64,000 nucleotides of DNA from Gonocerus acuteangulatus. Lineage: Eukaryota > Arthropoda > Insecta > Hemiptera > Coreidae. A program made the translations under genes and the position numbers. Below, piece by piece: positions 46,464 through 60,718 of this stretch; the stretch's first letter is position 1, and every line of letters starts with the position of its first letter. The DNA lies in contig OX328124.1 of assembly GCA_946811695.1 (NCBI GenBank), positions 93,998,035-94,062,034 of the forward strand, read 5' to 3'. Under the pieces are notes generated by a model. That model searched no databases. It was not told the DNA's origin and saw nothing but the letters and a program-made list of their open reading frames with translations.

Positions 46464-47696
46464 AAACTCAACTCTTTTACTGAGAAGATCTTCGGAGAAT
46501 ACCAATGTGGGTTCCGATATGGGAGAGGCACAGTAGATCAAATTTTTGTAATTAGACAAACTATGGAACTCTTCTATGAATATAATATGGACCTACACCT
46601 TCTATTTATTGACTATAAGCAAGCATTTGACAGTGTAAGAAGAGCAGCACTATTTAGCATTATTGAGGAATACGGCATCCCTCCAAAACTGATTAGGCTT
46701 ATAAAAATGACACTAGATAGCACTACTGCTAAGGTCCTGATCGAAAACAAAGTAGGTGATCCTTTTGAGGTAATTTCTGGAGTAAGACAGGGTGATGCAT
46801 TATCGGCTACGCTGTTCAACTTGGCTTTACATTCTGCAGTGAAAGATGTAATTAAGGATGGAACACTAGCCAACAAAACCTGGCAAATCTGCACATATGC
46901 GGATGATTTGGTTATTATGGCCAGAAGTGAAGCAGCACTTGAAGAAGCCTTTGGCATTATAGTGGAAAGAGGCAGTGCGGTTGGGCTCACGATAAATCAG
47001 GAAAAAACTAAATATATGATACTAAGAGCCTCAAATGATCAAACTGGACTTCAAACCAACATCTCCCTGTCCGATTATAATTTTGAGAGTGTGGCCAGTT
47101 TCACTTACTTGGGATCCTCAATCAACAAGGAAAACAGGATTAGCCACGAAATACAGAAAAGAATAATGGCTGGCAATAGGGCATATTACGCAAACCTCAA
47201 GCTCCTCAAATCAAACATTCTCTCAAGGAAGACCAAATTGAAGCTGTACAATACTCGTATCAAACCTGTTGTTACCTACGGGTCGGAAACATGGTGCTTT
47301 CCATCTACTGACTGCCATAAGCTAAGGATTTTTGAAAGACGGATCATTAGAAGAATATATGGTGCAGCTAAGATAGATGGAAAATGGAAGATAAAGAGTA
47401 ATGCTGAAATCGCAGCAATACTGAAAATTCAGAATATCGTTAATTATATAAAAGCAGGTAGGCTGCGATGGGCGGGTCACATTGCGAGAATGAAGGAGGA
47501 GAGGTTGCAGAAGAGGATGTTGGACATGGCAATCCTAGGAAAAAAGAGAAAAAGAGGAAGGCCAAGAAGCCGTTGGAAAGACGAAGTAGCAAGAGATGCT
47601 GCTAAACTGGGCGTAATAAATTGGAGGAATGCTGCCATGGACCGTGACGGATGGAAGGGCATAGTCCGGAAGGCCAAGGATCATAAAGACCTGTAG
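46464..47696 (+). pseudogene. LINE ORF2, catalytic reverse-transcriptase core to C-terminus
   Basis: After the insertion the frame resumes with GEYQCGFRYGRGTVDQ and FIDYKQAFDSV (first catalytic Asp), RQGDALSATLFNLAL, and the catalytic box YADD about 112 residues after the Met at 46563. Then come TYLGSSI, YGSETW and the C-terminal GRLRWAGHIARM with RGRPRSRWKDEV, WRNAAMDRDGW and a final TAG (47694-47696). No stop occurs in this part, unlike the 5' part. The C-terminus is the type found in 'endonuclease-reverse transcriptase' LINEs of insects. No RNase H follows. Confidence 0.9.
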
Positions 47697-47873
47697 TGCC
47701 AGGGAGTAAGTAAGTAAGTAAGTTATAAGCAACACAGCTCATAAATCAGTCGTGCGATAAATGTATAGATGATTTAGGTTGGTTTAATCCAAAAGGGGCG
47801 GTTACTTCTGGGGATACGGAAGTTGTACTCTTGATTGTGCTTCATGTTGATGTTCCGTTATCGTTCTTCCTCA

Positions 47874-49745
47874 TTTTAGCGCGGTTCCTCCCTCCCTTCA
47901 TAGGGAGGAAGCCCGCTTGTAAGGTTGATCTTATATATATATATATATATTTGTCTGTTCGCGGCGTAGCTCAGAGAGCAATAGTCCGATTTTGATGAAA
48001 TTTGGTACAAAAATCCATCGTCCAATTTGAAAGGTCAAGTTCGTAACCAGCAAAATCCGCCCACTGGAAGATGGCGATTGGGGCGAAATTCACGCAAAAA
48101 AAATCGTAACGCTTACGTTTTTGAGTTCATATGCTTGTAAGTACTTGTTTTATAGGCATGACACCATTTTTAAGGCGATAGCTTCAACCGTTTTCGAGAA
48201 AATTGGAAAAATAGTTGCTGAATAACGTTTTTGGTTTGGGTACTTACAATCATGGGATTCAGTTGAAACATTTTTTGCATGTTTGAATTTCATCAAAACT
48301 AACATGTTAAACTTTTGGTTAGGTTTGGAGTTAAGGAAGGGTTTGAATAAAATATTTTATGAATAGACATGAAAAGTTTTGGGAACTTCGTATACTTTCA
48401 TTAATATCTCGAACACGGTTGGGAAATTTTGATAAATGTATAGAAACTATTTGAAAGTTTACTAAATTCTCTACAAAAAAGATTCTAAAAAAATTTTTGA
48501 TTAGGTGATGTCAATCGAAGAAATCAGTCCTTAAAACTTCAAATACGTCTGTTTAGTTCATATGAACGGTTTTTGTCGTTCTTTTTGTAATTTTTGTCTC
48601 TTTCCCTTACTTTTTTATTGCTTTTTATTTTTGTAATTTGTAAGGAAAATGTATTTGTGTGTAAAACAGGATAGGCAAAATGAGACCAATTTTCTGTTGC
48701 TAGAAATAATGAAAAGTTTTGGTAACTTCGTATGTTTTCATTAATATCTCGAAAATGGTTGAAAATCTTCGATTACATGTTCTACAAAAAAGGTTCTGAA
48801 GAAAGTTTTGAATAAGCGATGTCAATCGGAGAAATAAGTGATTAAATTTTGAAGTAATTGATTTCGTTTATTTGAACGGTTCTTTTTGTCTGTTTTTATT
48901 CCTTGTTATTTTTTAATTGCTTAAAGTTGGATAATGTATTTGACAATAAAACATATTAATTAAAAAAAGAAAAACAATTTATTGTTAGAAATATATCAGG
49001 CTGTATTGCATGAAATGTCAGTTTTGGATTTGCCGATTTCCTTCAAATGTCTTGAAACTGTCGAGGCTCCTACTCCAAGTTCTTTGGCATATTCCCTAGT
49101 GTTTGCAATTGCTTATAGTAGTCAAATGTATTTGCCAATAAAACAGGATACGTATAATTAGAAACAATATTTTATTTTTGTGGACTCTTGGGATTCTCAG
49201 ATGCCGTATGAATATCTATTAGGCCCCCTTCGTATATTTTCCTTAATATCTCAAAAAGGGTTAGGAAATCGTGTCATGTGAAATGTTATAGTTCGAAATC
49301 TTACTAAATTCTCTACAAAAAATGTTTTGCATAAATGTTTGATGGGGTCGTCACATTAGGAGAAATAAGTGCTTAAAACTTAGTTAGTTAGTTTCGTTTA
49401 TTTAAACGGATATATTTGTGTGTTTCCCGCAGTTTTTTTTCACTGCTCGTTATTTTTGTACTTGCTTAGAGCATTAAAATGTATTTGTCAGTAAACAGGA
49501 TACGTATAATTAGAAGCAATATTTTGTTTGTTAGAATTCGAAGATGCCGTATGAATATCTAGATTACAGTACTGGTGTTGATTTCGTTCTTTAGAATTGT
49601 TCTTGGTATTCCCTATTTTCATCTGTTACCCATAGTTTTTTATTGCTAGTAGTTTTTTCTTATTGATTATAGAATATAAATCTATTTGGCTATAAAACAG
49701 GATACGTAAAATTAGTAACAATATTTCGGAGATTTCTGAGCGAAA
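47874..49745 (-). mobile_element. Family B copy, 5'-eroded
   Basis: Minus-strand 3' end: CTAAAA and hairpin at 47874-47915, short (TA)n (47933-47951), then the B interior in inverse order to ~48995. From there to 49745 only diverged B phrases persist (TAAAACAGGATACGTA three times). No 5' end. Confidence 0.7.
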
Positions 49746-50713
49746 TGCCTTGTAAGATTTTCTACCACCACGAACGGCGTTTTTCCTCTATTTTTATCCA
49801 CTAGATAGGCTTTATTTGGCATATTATTCTATATATGTTTTATTAAGCAGGGGATTCTGATGAAATGTCGTCTTTTTGCTGGGGATTTTAATTACGATGT
49901 ATCTAAGATTGGGTAACATTGGCGAGTCTACATAGTTAAGAACCGACGACGGAGGTAGACTTCTTGCTATGATTTAGTCTACATATATGTATTAAGTCCT
50001 AAATCCAAAAAATAAACTTCACAACGGTTAGATACTATGAGCGAATAGAGTCGGTTCAGTGTCCATAGAAACACAAGGTCCCCAGGATATTTACCTGCTA
50101 GGAGTTAATCCTCAAGAGTTGTAAATATACCCCAGGTATCTGCCGACAAAAATACAAAGCATAGGCTGGGTGCAGAGAGCAATTTAATGATTTCATTCAC
50201 CAACATTTCTTAAACTATACTAGATTCTGAAATAACACACTTCCAAACATAGGTTATATACTAAATATTCATAAAGACTACTTAGTTGTAACCCGATTCA
50301 TCAATTAGCAATCAATAGTTTTCAAGGAAGGTTGTATACTAAATATTGATAAAAAGTATTTAAGTAGAAAAAAAAGCTTCCTCAAGACTTGATTTTGGTC
50401 CATTTTTGTCTACTCCATTGACTTAATTAGGTTTATTATTCTATATATTGACTTGTTATTCGTCAAGACTTGTTATTTGTCCTTCTGTATCTACTAGATA
50501 GGCTTTATTCTGCATATTATTCTATATAGGCTATATTAGGCATGGTATTCTTCTCAATCTTGAGTACTTCTTCTTGATCCTTCTGTATCCACTAGAAAAG
50601 GCTTTATTAGGCATATTTTGTATTGATTTATAGAGCTTTGCTTTAGAATTAGTTCCGGATTGTGTAATTTCCGCTTCTGTGTATAATTTAGCTACTGTCG
50701 GTGTCCCTGACGC
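49746..50713. other. Non-coding stretch with short internal duplications
   Basis: The CACTAGATAGGCTTTATT / CTACTAGATAGGCTTTATTC phrases (49799, 50489) and TTATACTAAATATTGATA-like phrases (50258, 50334) recur, so part of it is tandemly diverged. No gene. Confidence 0.35.
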
Positions 50714-52110
<1,397 letters not shown>

Positions 52111-52852
52111 AGATATCGAAAAAAGCTGTTCTTCAAATTAGAATCTATTGTTGAGTAATTATATGAATCTTTGGATAATAATTCCAATAGTTAAAATTAT
52201 AACTAAATTGGAAAATATGTATTTAATAGAACTCATTAAACCTTTTACAGAGAACTCTATTTTTTATTTTTATTTTATTGATCAACAGGGCTTTGCATAT
52301 ATTTAAAAACTGTTGATATAACCTCTATATCGTTTTTTGTTTTTAGGCCAATCTATAATTCCTTTGGGTTAATATGTTTTTTAAATTGAAGCTTTAAAAC
52401 CTCAACAGGAATATTTGTGTAATCACCCTTCACAGTTAATTTATTAGAATCATGAGTGACCGTTTTTGTGTTACAACTAACAATCTTTGAAAACGAAGTT
52501 TGACTATCCTTGTTATTATTATTTTCCTTCTGTTTGGCCGAGATTTTCTATTCATGATCTAATTCTCCTTGAATTTTTTGACTAGATCAAGAACCTAATT
52601 TAAGCACTCTTAAATTCCTTAATTTAATTGAGGAAGTTTATCAAGCTTGATATAATCACTTTTGGGTTAATACGGGTGGTCTATACCGAGTCCTTTGTTT
52701 GTAAACACAAAGAGCCTTCTGAGTAACGGTAAAGGGCAGTAAAAGTATATGACTTTACCTGGAAGCAGACCCTGCATACAGAGAATTGCAATACGAGACC
52801 TCATTCTTTCTTTCACCAGCTCCCGTGTAACACCTTAGATCTGTTTATATTG
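52111..52852. other. Non-coding stretch
   Basis: Nothing recognised. Confidence 0.35.
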
Positions 52853-52989
52853 TTAGCGCGGTTCCTCCCTCCCTTCATAGGGAGGAACCCCGCTTATAAA
52901 ATTGATCTCATGAAACAATCCGGAAGTGCCGACCAGAAAATTTCGCGTTTCAGAACCCCTAGAGACCGAAAATAACAGTGGTTCAAATT

Positions 52990-53044
<55 letters not shown>

Positions 53045-53448
53045 CTGTTATTTGAAAGGTCAAGTTCGTTAACCAGCAAAATCCACCCACTGGAAGATTG
53101 CGTTTGGGGCGAAATTCGCGCAAATAAAATCGCAACGCTTACAATTTTGAGTTCATATTCTTGTAAGTACTCGTTTTGTAGGCTTCTTGGCCTAGGAAAA
53201 CGAATGAAACCGTTTTTAAGGTGATAGCTTTAACTGTTTTCGAGAAAATTGGGAACATAGTTGCTGAATAACGTTTTTGGTTTTGGTACATAAAATCATG
53301 GGATTCAGTTGAAACATTTTTTGCATGTTCAAATTTTATCAAAACTAATATCTTAAACTTTTGGTTACGTTTGGAGTTAAGGAAGGGTTAGAATAAAATA
53401 TTTTATGAACAGACATGAAAAGTTTTGGGAACTTTGTATACTTTCCTT

Positions 53449-53493
<45 letters not shown>

Positions 53494-54645
53494 GGCGCAT
53501 CGACAAATCTTGGCCATTAGCGCCGGGCCTCCAGGGTGCAACCAGGAATTTTCTCAGCGAGCCCTGAGATGAGAAAATTCCTGTCGCCGGTGGGGATCGA
53601 ACCCACCATCTCCCGCTTATGAATCCAGCGCGCTAGCCACTAGACCACGGGAGACCCCTACTTTCCTTAATATCTCGAAAAAGATTAAGAATCTTGGTAA
53701 ACGGAAGAATACTATTAGAAAGCTTACTAAGTGCTCTACAGAAAAGGTTCTGATGAATGTTTTGATTAGGCGATGTCAATCGGAAAAATAAGTGCTTAAA
53801 ACTTTAAAGTAATTGATTTCGCTTATTCGAACTGTTTAAATATTTCATATTTTCATTAATATCTCGAATACGGTTGGGAAATTTTCATAAGTGGATAGAC
53901 ACTATTTGAAAGCTTTCTAAATTTTCTACAGAAAAGCTTCTGAAACAAGTTTTGATTAGGTGATGTCCCTTAGTTTTTTATTGATTTTTATTTTTGTAAT
54001 TTCTTATGTTAAGAAAATGTATTTGTGTGTAAAACAGGATAGGTAAAATGAGACCAATTTTCTATTGCTAGAAATAATGAAAAGTTTTGGGAACTTCGTA
54101 TAATTTCTTAATATCTCGAAAACGGTTGAAAATCTTGGGAAGCGAAAGGTTACCATTCGAAAGCTTACTAAATGCTCTACAAAAAAGTTCTGACGAAAGT
54201 TTTAATTAGGCGATGTCAATCGGAGAAATAAGTGCTTAAACCATTAAAGTAATTGATTTCGTTTATTCGAACGGTTTTTTTGTCTGTTTTTATTCCTTGT
54301 TATTCCTTAATTGCTTATAGTTGGATAATGTATTTGACATTAAAACTGGTTAAGTAAAATAACAAAAACAATTTATTGTTAGAAATATAGTTTTCCTAGA
54401 TTCCAAGACCTTGTAACTAGCGGGACCCTTTCAAGTGTTGACCGACCCTTCCAGGTAAGATCGTAAATCAAGACCTTTCAAGACTGGTGGAACCAAATTA
54501 ATAACTGCTTCTATTTTAATCTTAAGGCGATTCGCCAAAGTTGCGAAGCCTTATCAATAAATAAATATTTTAATCTTTCCAAATTAGACTAGGGATAAGA
54601 AAGGAACCGCGCTAAGATGATGCAGTTCCTGCGAGTCGGACTTTT
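52853..54645 (-). mobile_element. Family B copy with both ends, SINE1 inside
   Basis: Minus-strand 5' end AAAAGTCCGACTCGCAGGAA at 54645 with the subterminal motif at ~54600-54620; 3' hairpin GGTTCCTCCC...GGAGGAACC with GCGCTAACA at 52853. (TA)n covers 52996-53040. The SINE1 at 53439-53671 interrupts it. This is one of two B copies with both termini and supports the element definition. Confidence 0.8.
53439..53671 (-). mobile_element. SINE1 inserted in family B
   Basis: Target duplication TACTTTCCTTAAT (53439-53451, 53659-53671, identical). Minus strand: box A TGGTCTAGTGGCTAGCGC, box B GGTTCGATCCCC, 3' stem-loop GGCGCTAATGGCC...GCGCCGT, then poly(A). Confidence 0.9.
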
Positions 54646-54815
54646 ATCATTTCTATTCGTTCCTTCATTTTTATTCGAGATGTTCGAGAGGATTTTGACA
54701 ATTTTCACGAGATATATATATAAAGTTTATTTCTTTTCTAAGCTTTTCAAATGACACTAGGGATATAAACGGAACCGCGCTAAGATGATGCAGTTCCTAC
54801 GAGTCGGACTTTTTG
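54646..54815 (-). mobile_element. Extra family B 5' stub
   Basis: A second AAAAAGTCCGACTCGTAGGA plus TTAGCGCGGTTCCG end lies 170 bp beyond the first, in the same orientation. It contains only ~70 bp of B sequence and a short unique stretch, so B 5' ends are stacked here just as the A 5' end is duplicated at 45043. Confidence 0.7.
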
Positions 54816-54947
54816 TTTTTAAACTGTAAAGTGGAGTTCCTGTAAGAAAGTGTCTGTAAGAATGTGGAACCTTTGATATGGTTCCTAGAGCTCCGAACCT
54901 TAACGCTTTAACGATGAATTTTCTTTTGCTGAATTGTTTCTGAACTT

Positions 54948-55295
54948 TCAGAGTAGAATTTTAGGCATTTCTCGTAAATCGATTGGTTTAGCTTGCTCGC
55001 TGTTATTTATTTCGAACTTCACAGTGATATAAACGATTTCGCTTTTTGTTTTAAATGCGACAAAATCGGCAAACATGGATGATTCTTCCTCGTCAATACA
55101 GTACACCTCTTTGAAGCAGCGAAACTCTTTTTCTCCGGGTGTTCTATTAATTTTTGTTTCACGATACGGCGGCAACGAGTTATGAGAAGATAGATGGCAT
55201 ACAATCTTAATATCATTGAAGAAGGCATGCAAGTACAAGATATATTTGATTTTGCAAATGAATAGAGCGTAGATAAAGGCCGAAACTAAAATCAA
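54948..55295 (-). CDS. Unrecognised open frame, possible exon
   Basis: A 115-residue minus-strand frame has a hydrophobic N-terminal part and a more protein-like C-terminal half (KEFRCFKEVYCIDEEESSMF then ADFVAFKTKSEIVYITVKFE). Upstream on the same strand TTTTAG occurs at its start. No family is recognised and the AT-rich start codon region is unconvincing. It could be an exon fragment or chance. Confidence 0.25.
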   Translation of the reverse strand: MILVSAFIYALFICKIKYILYLHAFFNDIKIVCHLSSHNSLPPYRETKINRTPGEKEFRCFKEVYCIDEEESSMFADFVAFKTKSEIVYITVKFEINNSEQAKPIDLREMPKILL

Positions 55296-55613
55296 ATATA
55301 AGTATCACAAAAGCTAAAAAAAAGAAGTGACGAATAAGAAAAATTAAGTAAACCATTTTTTTCATGTATTAATAATAATTACGATAAATACAAATTTTTG
55401 TATCTTTAAATAATAAAAATAGGATGGCTTTTTAATTCAGTGTTTAATCTTCCTCCGGGAAATTTATGTTTTATTTTATGTTTGGACCGTATGGATATTT
55501 TTAACAGCTGACTAGAAACACAGCTGACTGTTGGAATGTAGATGATCTTCAGTTGTGTCGTGTTCATTCTAGCAGAAGGTTCAGCTTCGTTCCATTTAGA
55601 TTTTTCTAATTTT

Positions 55614-55700
55614 AGGCCCACGAAGAGGCATCTAATGATGCGAAACATGTAGAGCCACTTTTAATAAATTGACCATTATGTTAATTTGGATTTTTTTTAT
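55614..55700 (+). ncRNA. Hammerhead motif, core-mutated, with PLE repeat tail
   Basis: At 55614-55656: stem I GGCCC/GAGCC (one mismatch), core ACGAAGA (two changes from CUGANGA), stem II GGCATC-TAAT-GATGC, GAAAC, ATGTA. The tail then reads CACTTTTAATAAATTGACC...TTATTGACCTTCCTCCCAT, as downstream of the 10.4- and 11.2-kb copies. Confidence 0.5.
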
Positions 55701-56349
55701 TGACCTTCCTCCCATACAAAAGAAATATAATTGAAAATAATGTAAGGATGAAAATATTTTGGGACCAATTCCAAAATATTAACAATTTTCCAATTTAGAT
55801 TTCCTTATTATTACTTAAAAAATTATGATATTATAATTTAGTTATTGCCTATTTATTTTATGTTTTTGTTCTTTCCTTTATTTTGCCGATAGTAAAACCT
55901 AAATATTCTGTTTTTATTTTGTTTTTTTATGTCTTGAAGTATTGGAACAAAAAGAACCTTTTGTTAAACATTATTCAAGCAACCCCAATATCAACTTCTT
56001 TCGAAATGTGGTGAATGCCTTGTGTGTCTAGATATGCTAAGAGACTGTATAAAAATATTAGGGGTCCGCATGTCAGTTTTATGGTGTAAATAAAGTTGAA
56101 TAAAACATGGACCTTTTATAATGTTGTGGGAGCTCCAACAAAGTTACTACTTTGTATCAAAGCTAGGCCTAAGAGAGAAATGTAAGAGCCTCTTCTATAT
56201 CATGCAAGCTTACGGGGTAGTGTATTACTTTGAATAATATAATATATTTCTTTTTATTTATTATTATAAGGGCTTCGCATGTATGGCGATGAGCCTTAAT
56301 ACATATTATGAAATAGGCAATTCTTTTGGATTGTTTAATTTTAAACTTA

Positions 56350-56410
<61 letters not shown>

Positions 56411-56412
56411 TG
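55701..56412. other. Non-coding stretch ending in (TA)n
   Basis: (TA)n occupies about 56351-56405. Otherwise nothing is recognised. Confidence 0.4.
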
Positions 56413-56727
56413 TAAAACGTTACGGCGAGGAAAATAGAAGCAGGAGAAAAAAAGACGCAATACCATCAGCGCTACTAACGGACAGAATCCCAACTACACC
56501 AGGGAGCTTCAACACCATACTGGGGCTAGAGAGGAGAAAAGGCGACCATATCGAGAAAAATGTCATTCCCTTGGCTACCACCGAGGAAGAAACAACACAA
56601 CAAACACCTAGCTGAAGAAGATGGAGATGAACCCTTCGAAATATTTCAAGAAGAAGTAAGGAGGAGTGCCACCGCTGGAGAGAAATGCCGTTCCATCCAA
56701 AAATACTATCCCAGTGACGAAAAATAA
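56413..56727 (+). pseudogene. Unidentified coding remnant with one frameshift
   Basis: A purine-rich, GC-elevated block between two (TA)n arrays. One frame (56413-56614) reads KRYGEENRSRRKKDAIPSAL then LTDRIPTTPGSFNTILGLER and ends at TGA. A second frame overlapping its end continues with LAEEDGDEPFEIFQEEVRRS, ATAGEKCRSIQKYYP and a stop at 56727. The switch point (~56605-56615) looks like a single-base indel. The protein is unknown to me; a retroelement C-terminus or an exapted gene fragment are both possible. Confidence 0.45.

Positions 56728-56730
<3 letters not shown>

Positions 56731-56787
<57 letters not shown>
56731..56787. repeat. (TA)n microsatellite
   Basis: Pure TA run at the 3' end of the inverted family C copy. 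Confidence 0.95.
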
Positions 56788-57804
<1,017 letters not shown>

Positions 57805-57808
57805 GTGG

Positions 57809-58140
57809 GGGCGAGGTTAGCTCAGTGGTAGAGCACTGGACTAATAAGTTGGAGGTCCTGAGTTCAAATCCCGAGCAAGCACTAAAGATTTTTTCTTCTA
57901 GTGTCTTCGCTCAAGTGTTGAATTCGGCCTCCCTGACCGTCCCTAGGCCAACCCAGCCTTTAATTAATTTAATAATGGGTACCTTGGGTGCTAATGACTC
58001 TAGCATTCGAAGCAGCCAAGGGGAAAATCAGGCGGCCGGAACATAGTACTGACCACACTATCTCCCTAGTGTGCCGTATGGTCATGAATCAGATACCTCT
58101 ATAGTATCTGCCCCTCAGGGCCCTCGTGGCCTGTTAAGGG
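57809..58140 (+). mobile_element. SINE2, best copy
   Basis: Head GGCGAGGTTAGCTCAGTGGTAGAGC (box A), box B GAGTTCAAATCCCGAG, CAAGCACTAAAGATTTTTTC, a body with GACCGTCCCTAGGCCAACCCAGCC and GGGTACCTTGGGTGC, and an end at AAGGGACTGATTTTTTT. The tRNA-like head could be mistaken for a tRNA gene, but the conserved ~330-bp extension and the two other copies show it is a SINE. Confidence 0.85.
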
Positions 58141-58154
58141 ACTGATTTTTTTTT

Positions 58155-58171
58155 ATATATATATATGTGTG

Positions 58172-58234
<63 letters not shown>

Positions 58235-58723
58235 CGTTACTGGTAAGTAGACACACATCCTTTGTGAGGTGATAGTTTAGGTCAAAACAAACAATTTTAA
58301 GCCCATATTGCCTTATCCAAAAATTAGCCATTTGCAAGATATTTAATATTTTAGGCTTTTCTTAAGAACAGTCACTGTTGCCAAGGTTTTAGGTATTTTT
58401 TTTTATTTCTAACATTTGAGCTGAAAGTTTTTATTGTTTTTGCATTAGGGACATTCAGAATCAACTATTAATTAAATAAAAATATTAAATTTTGACGGGA
58501 CAACGGATGGTACGGCCCTATAACTAAAATTTACATTACTGTTTTTTCTAAAACCTGTTACTTCAACTCTCTCTCTTAAAAAAAAAAATATTAGTAGCTA
58601 TTCCTACTACACTAAAAACATCTCTGTGTTTTAAGCTACTAAAAAGATATAATAGTCAGGTAAAATATTATAAAATTTTATATATGTTGATAAACTATTT
58701 ATTTAAAAATAATTGTAAATTAT
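58155..58723. other. (TA)n followed by non-coding AT-rich sequence
   Basis: (TA)n with a GTGTGTGAA break covers 58155-58231. Nothing is recognised after it. Confidence 0.5.
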
Positions 58724-58947
58724 AAGGGTCTTTTCACCCGTCGTAACCTGCCGCTTATGGGCACACGTGCAATGCGTTTCCGCTTGCTACGCTCGCTCAA
58801 GAAGATATCAAAACTCTAGTCAATCCAACTCACTAGAATTAATAGAATTGTATTAATTTTAGTGAGTTGGATTGACTAGTGTTTTGATATCTTCTTGAGC
58901 GAGCGAAAACGCATAAACGTCAGGTTACGACGCTTGAGGATGCCCTT
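58724..58947. repeat. Foldback element, ~100-bp arms
   Basis: The outer ends AAGGG and the CGTCGTAACCTG motif are matched by their inverse on the right (CAGGTTACGACG, CCCTT). The inner arms (CGCTCGCTCAAGAAGATATC... TCCAACTCACTA) match with only a few mismatches around a ~20-bp AT-rich loop. The left arm has a ~25-bp extra piece (GGGCACACGTGCAATGCG), which recurs, diverged, just outside at 58991-59016. No target duplication was identified. Confidence 0.75.
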
Positions 58948-59229
58948 AAAATGTACAATTATTTTTAAATATATATTCATTTCGCATTATGGGCATACGT
59001 GCTATGTGTTTCCGCCAAAGATGTGAGGGCTACCTTCAGTGAGTAATGTGTGTAAATCGTGTGGCATGAGTAACTTGTTTCGTCTGTTTCTGGCTGTCAG
59101 TATGTGTTTTATTGTCAGGACACCATTAAATTGTGATAATACGGGTCTGTCCTACCTTTGCATAAAGTACGAATGTGTTAATTGTGAGTGTCCAATGCTA
59201 AGACTTAATATGACAAGTACATCTCTTCA

Positions 59230-59770
59230 AAGAGTTGTAAGTTTAAAGATAGCTGATTATCATGCCAGGCTTACATTGTGTTTTTAATTTGTTTTCTGCC
59301 ATAACCATTGTTTGAGCCAATCTTCTGATATGTGTTATTCCCCTGTGTTACAGAAGTCGTGTGTAATTACTTTCCCGATGTGTATGTGGCTTCTTTAGTA
59401 GACGTATACGTCTGTACTTAGTCCTATGTCTTTATGCCCCGGAATCAAGAGCATTCTAATGTTGTGCCACTTTAACCTGTTTTATTGCATGTATATTTGT
59501 GTGATGATAGGGTGGTTGTTGTTTAAGTATATTTCTTAAAGTGTAAAGAACTCAATGAATCTGTTCAAATTATAATGTCTCTTTGTTGTACCTAAGTTAT
59601 GTAATTTGGAAAACGATAAACGTACATCTTGTAGTTCAGCGGTGTAAACTGTAGTGTAGTCGTGTAAGTTGATAGTGTTGATTTAATTTGCCTTGGTTAA
59701 TTTTAGATCCGTCTGCAAATGTAATGGATGCTCTGGGATGGTCTTCGGTAATTGAGTTGTATATGGAACC
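59230..59770 (-). pseudogene. Decayed LINE RNase H domain
   Basis: On the minus strand the block opens with ASITFADGSKIN (RNase H first strand, xTFxDGSK with the catalytic Asp). It continues with VYTAELQ (the catalytic Glu block), MLLIPGHKDIG (the W(I/V)PGHxGI block) and a W..W segment near 59310. Several stops and frame changes interrupt it. Order and spacing fit the RNase H domain of I/Jockey-type LINEs. It faces the LINE fragment at 60719 on the other strand. Confidence 0.55.
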
Positions 59771-60718
59771 TCAAAATTGACCTAACAATGAATAAGAAAA
59801 TGTAATCCGATGTCCGAAATGCACCCTCTTTGTGAATTATCATAAATCATCATTTTCCCTGGTTTAATTTGAAAATAATAGAATAGAAGAGGAGCGATAT
59901 TTCATAATAAGGCAGTAGAGAAAAATATTAAATATTTGCATCATATTTATGTTTTCCAATTAATCATACATATCTATTTATTTATCATTTATAACAATTA
60001 CAGCGTCTACCATTTAATTGTAGTAATACAAAATTTTTGTAATAATAATTATTTTTTTTCAATTTTAACGTCCATTTATTATTAATAACGAATTTTAGGA
60101 CGGGTTATCTATAGGTTACCACGTTTTTCTAGCTAGGATAGGTGTGATGCCTTTTCTTTTTTAAAAAATAATAAATATACTACAAAATTGCAAAACAAAT
60201 TTTAAAGAAATGAAGATATAAAAATATCATTCCACAAATATAAGTATACTTATCATGGCCGTATATAAGAAATAATTTCGAGGGGGCTGGGAAAATTTCG
60301 GGAGGGGGGCTGAAACTATTTCCTGGGTATGGAATACTAACAATATAGAACTTGGAATAGTTTTACTCAAAAATTCCACATGGAATAGGCTATTGCACTG
60401 AAAATAAAATATTTTTTATGAACTAGGCGATCTTTTTAATTTATTTTTTAAGGTTTTATGACACTTTTTACCATCAAATCAAAATTTGTTGGAGGCTCCA
60501 GACCCGCCAGCTCCCTCTTAAATACGCCCATGATACTTATAACACATGACTTCAAATATTTTTTGGTAATTTCGCCATAAAAAAGTCTTTATTTTTTGGA
60601 ACTGTATCATTCCAAAGTCTACAGCATCTAGATACAGTATCCCTAAAAGCCAAGTGCCGAGTCATGTTTTGAGCAGGAGACTTAGTTTGATGGTATTTTC
60701 TTAGCCTTAGTTGTAGTT
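59771..60718. other. Non-coding stretch
   Basis: The phrase AACGTCCATTTATTATT (60068) through GGTTACCAC (60121) resembles part of repeat X. Nothing else is recognised. Confidence 0.35.

Noticed and set aside
57811..57885. A functional tRNA gene
   Set aside because: The boxes A and B are good, but the same head with a ~330-bp conserved extension occurs in three copies, so it is SINE2.
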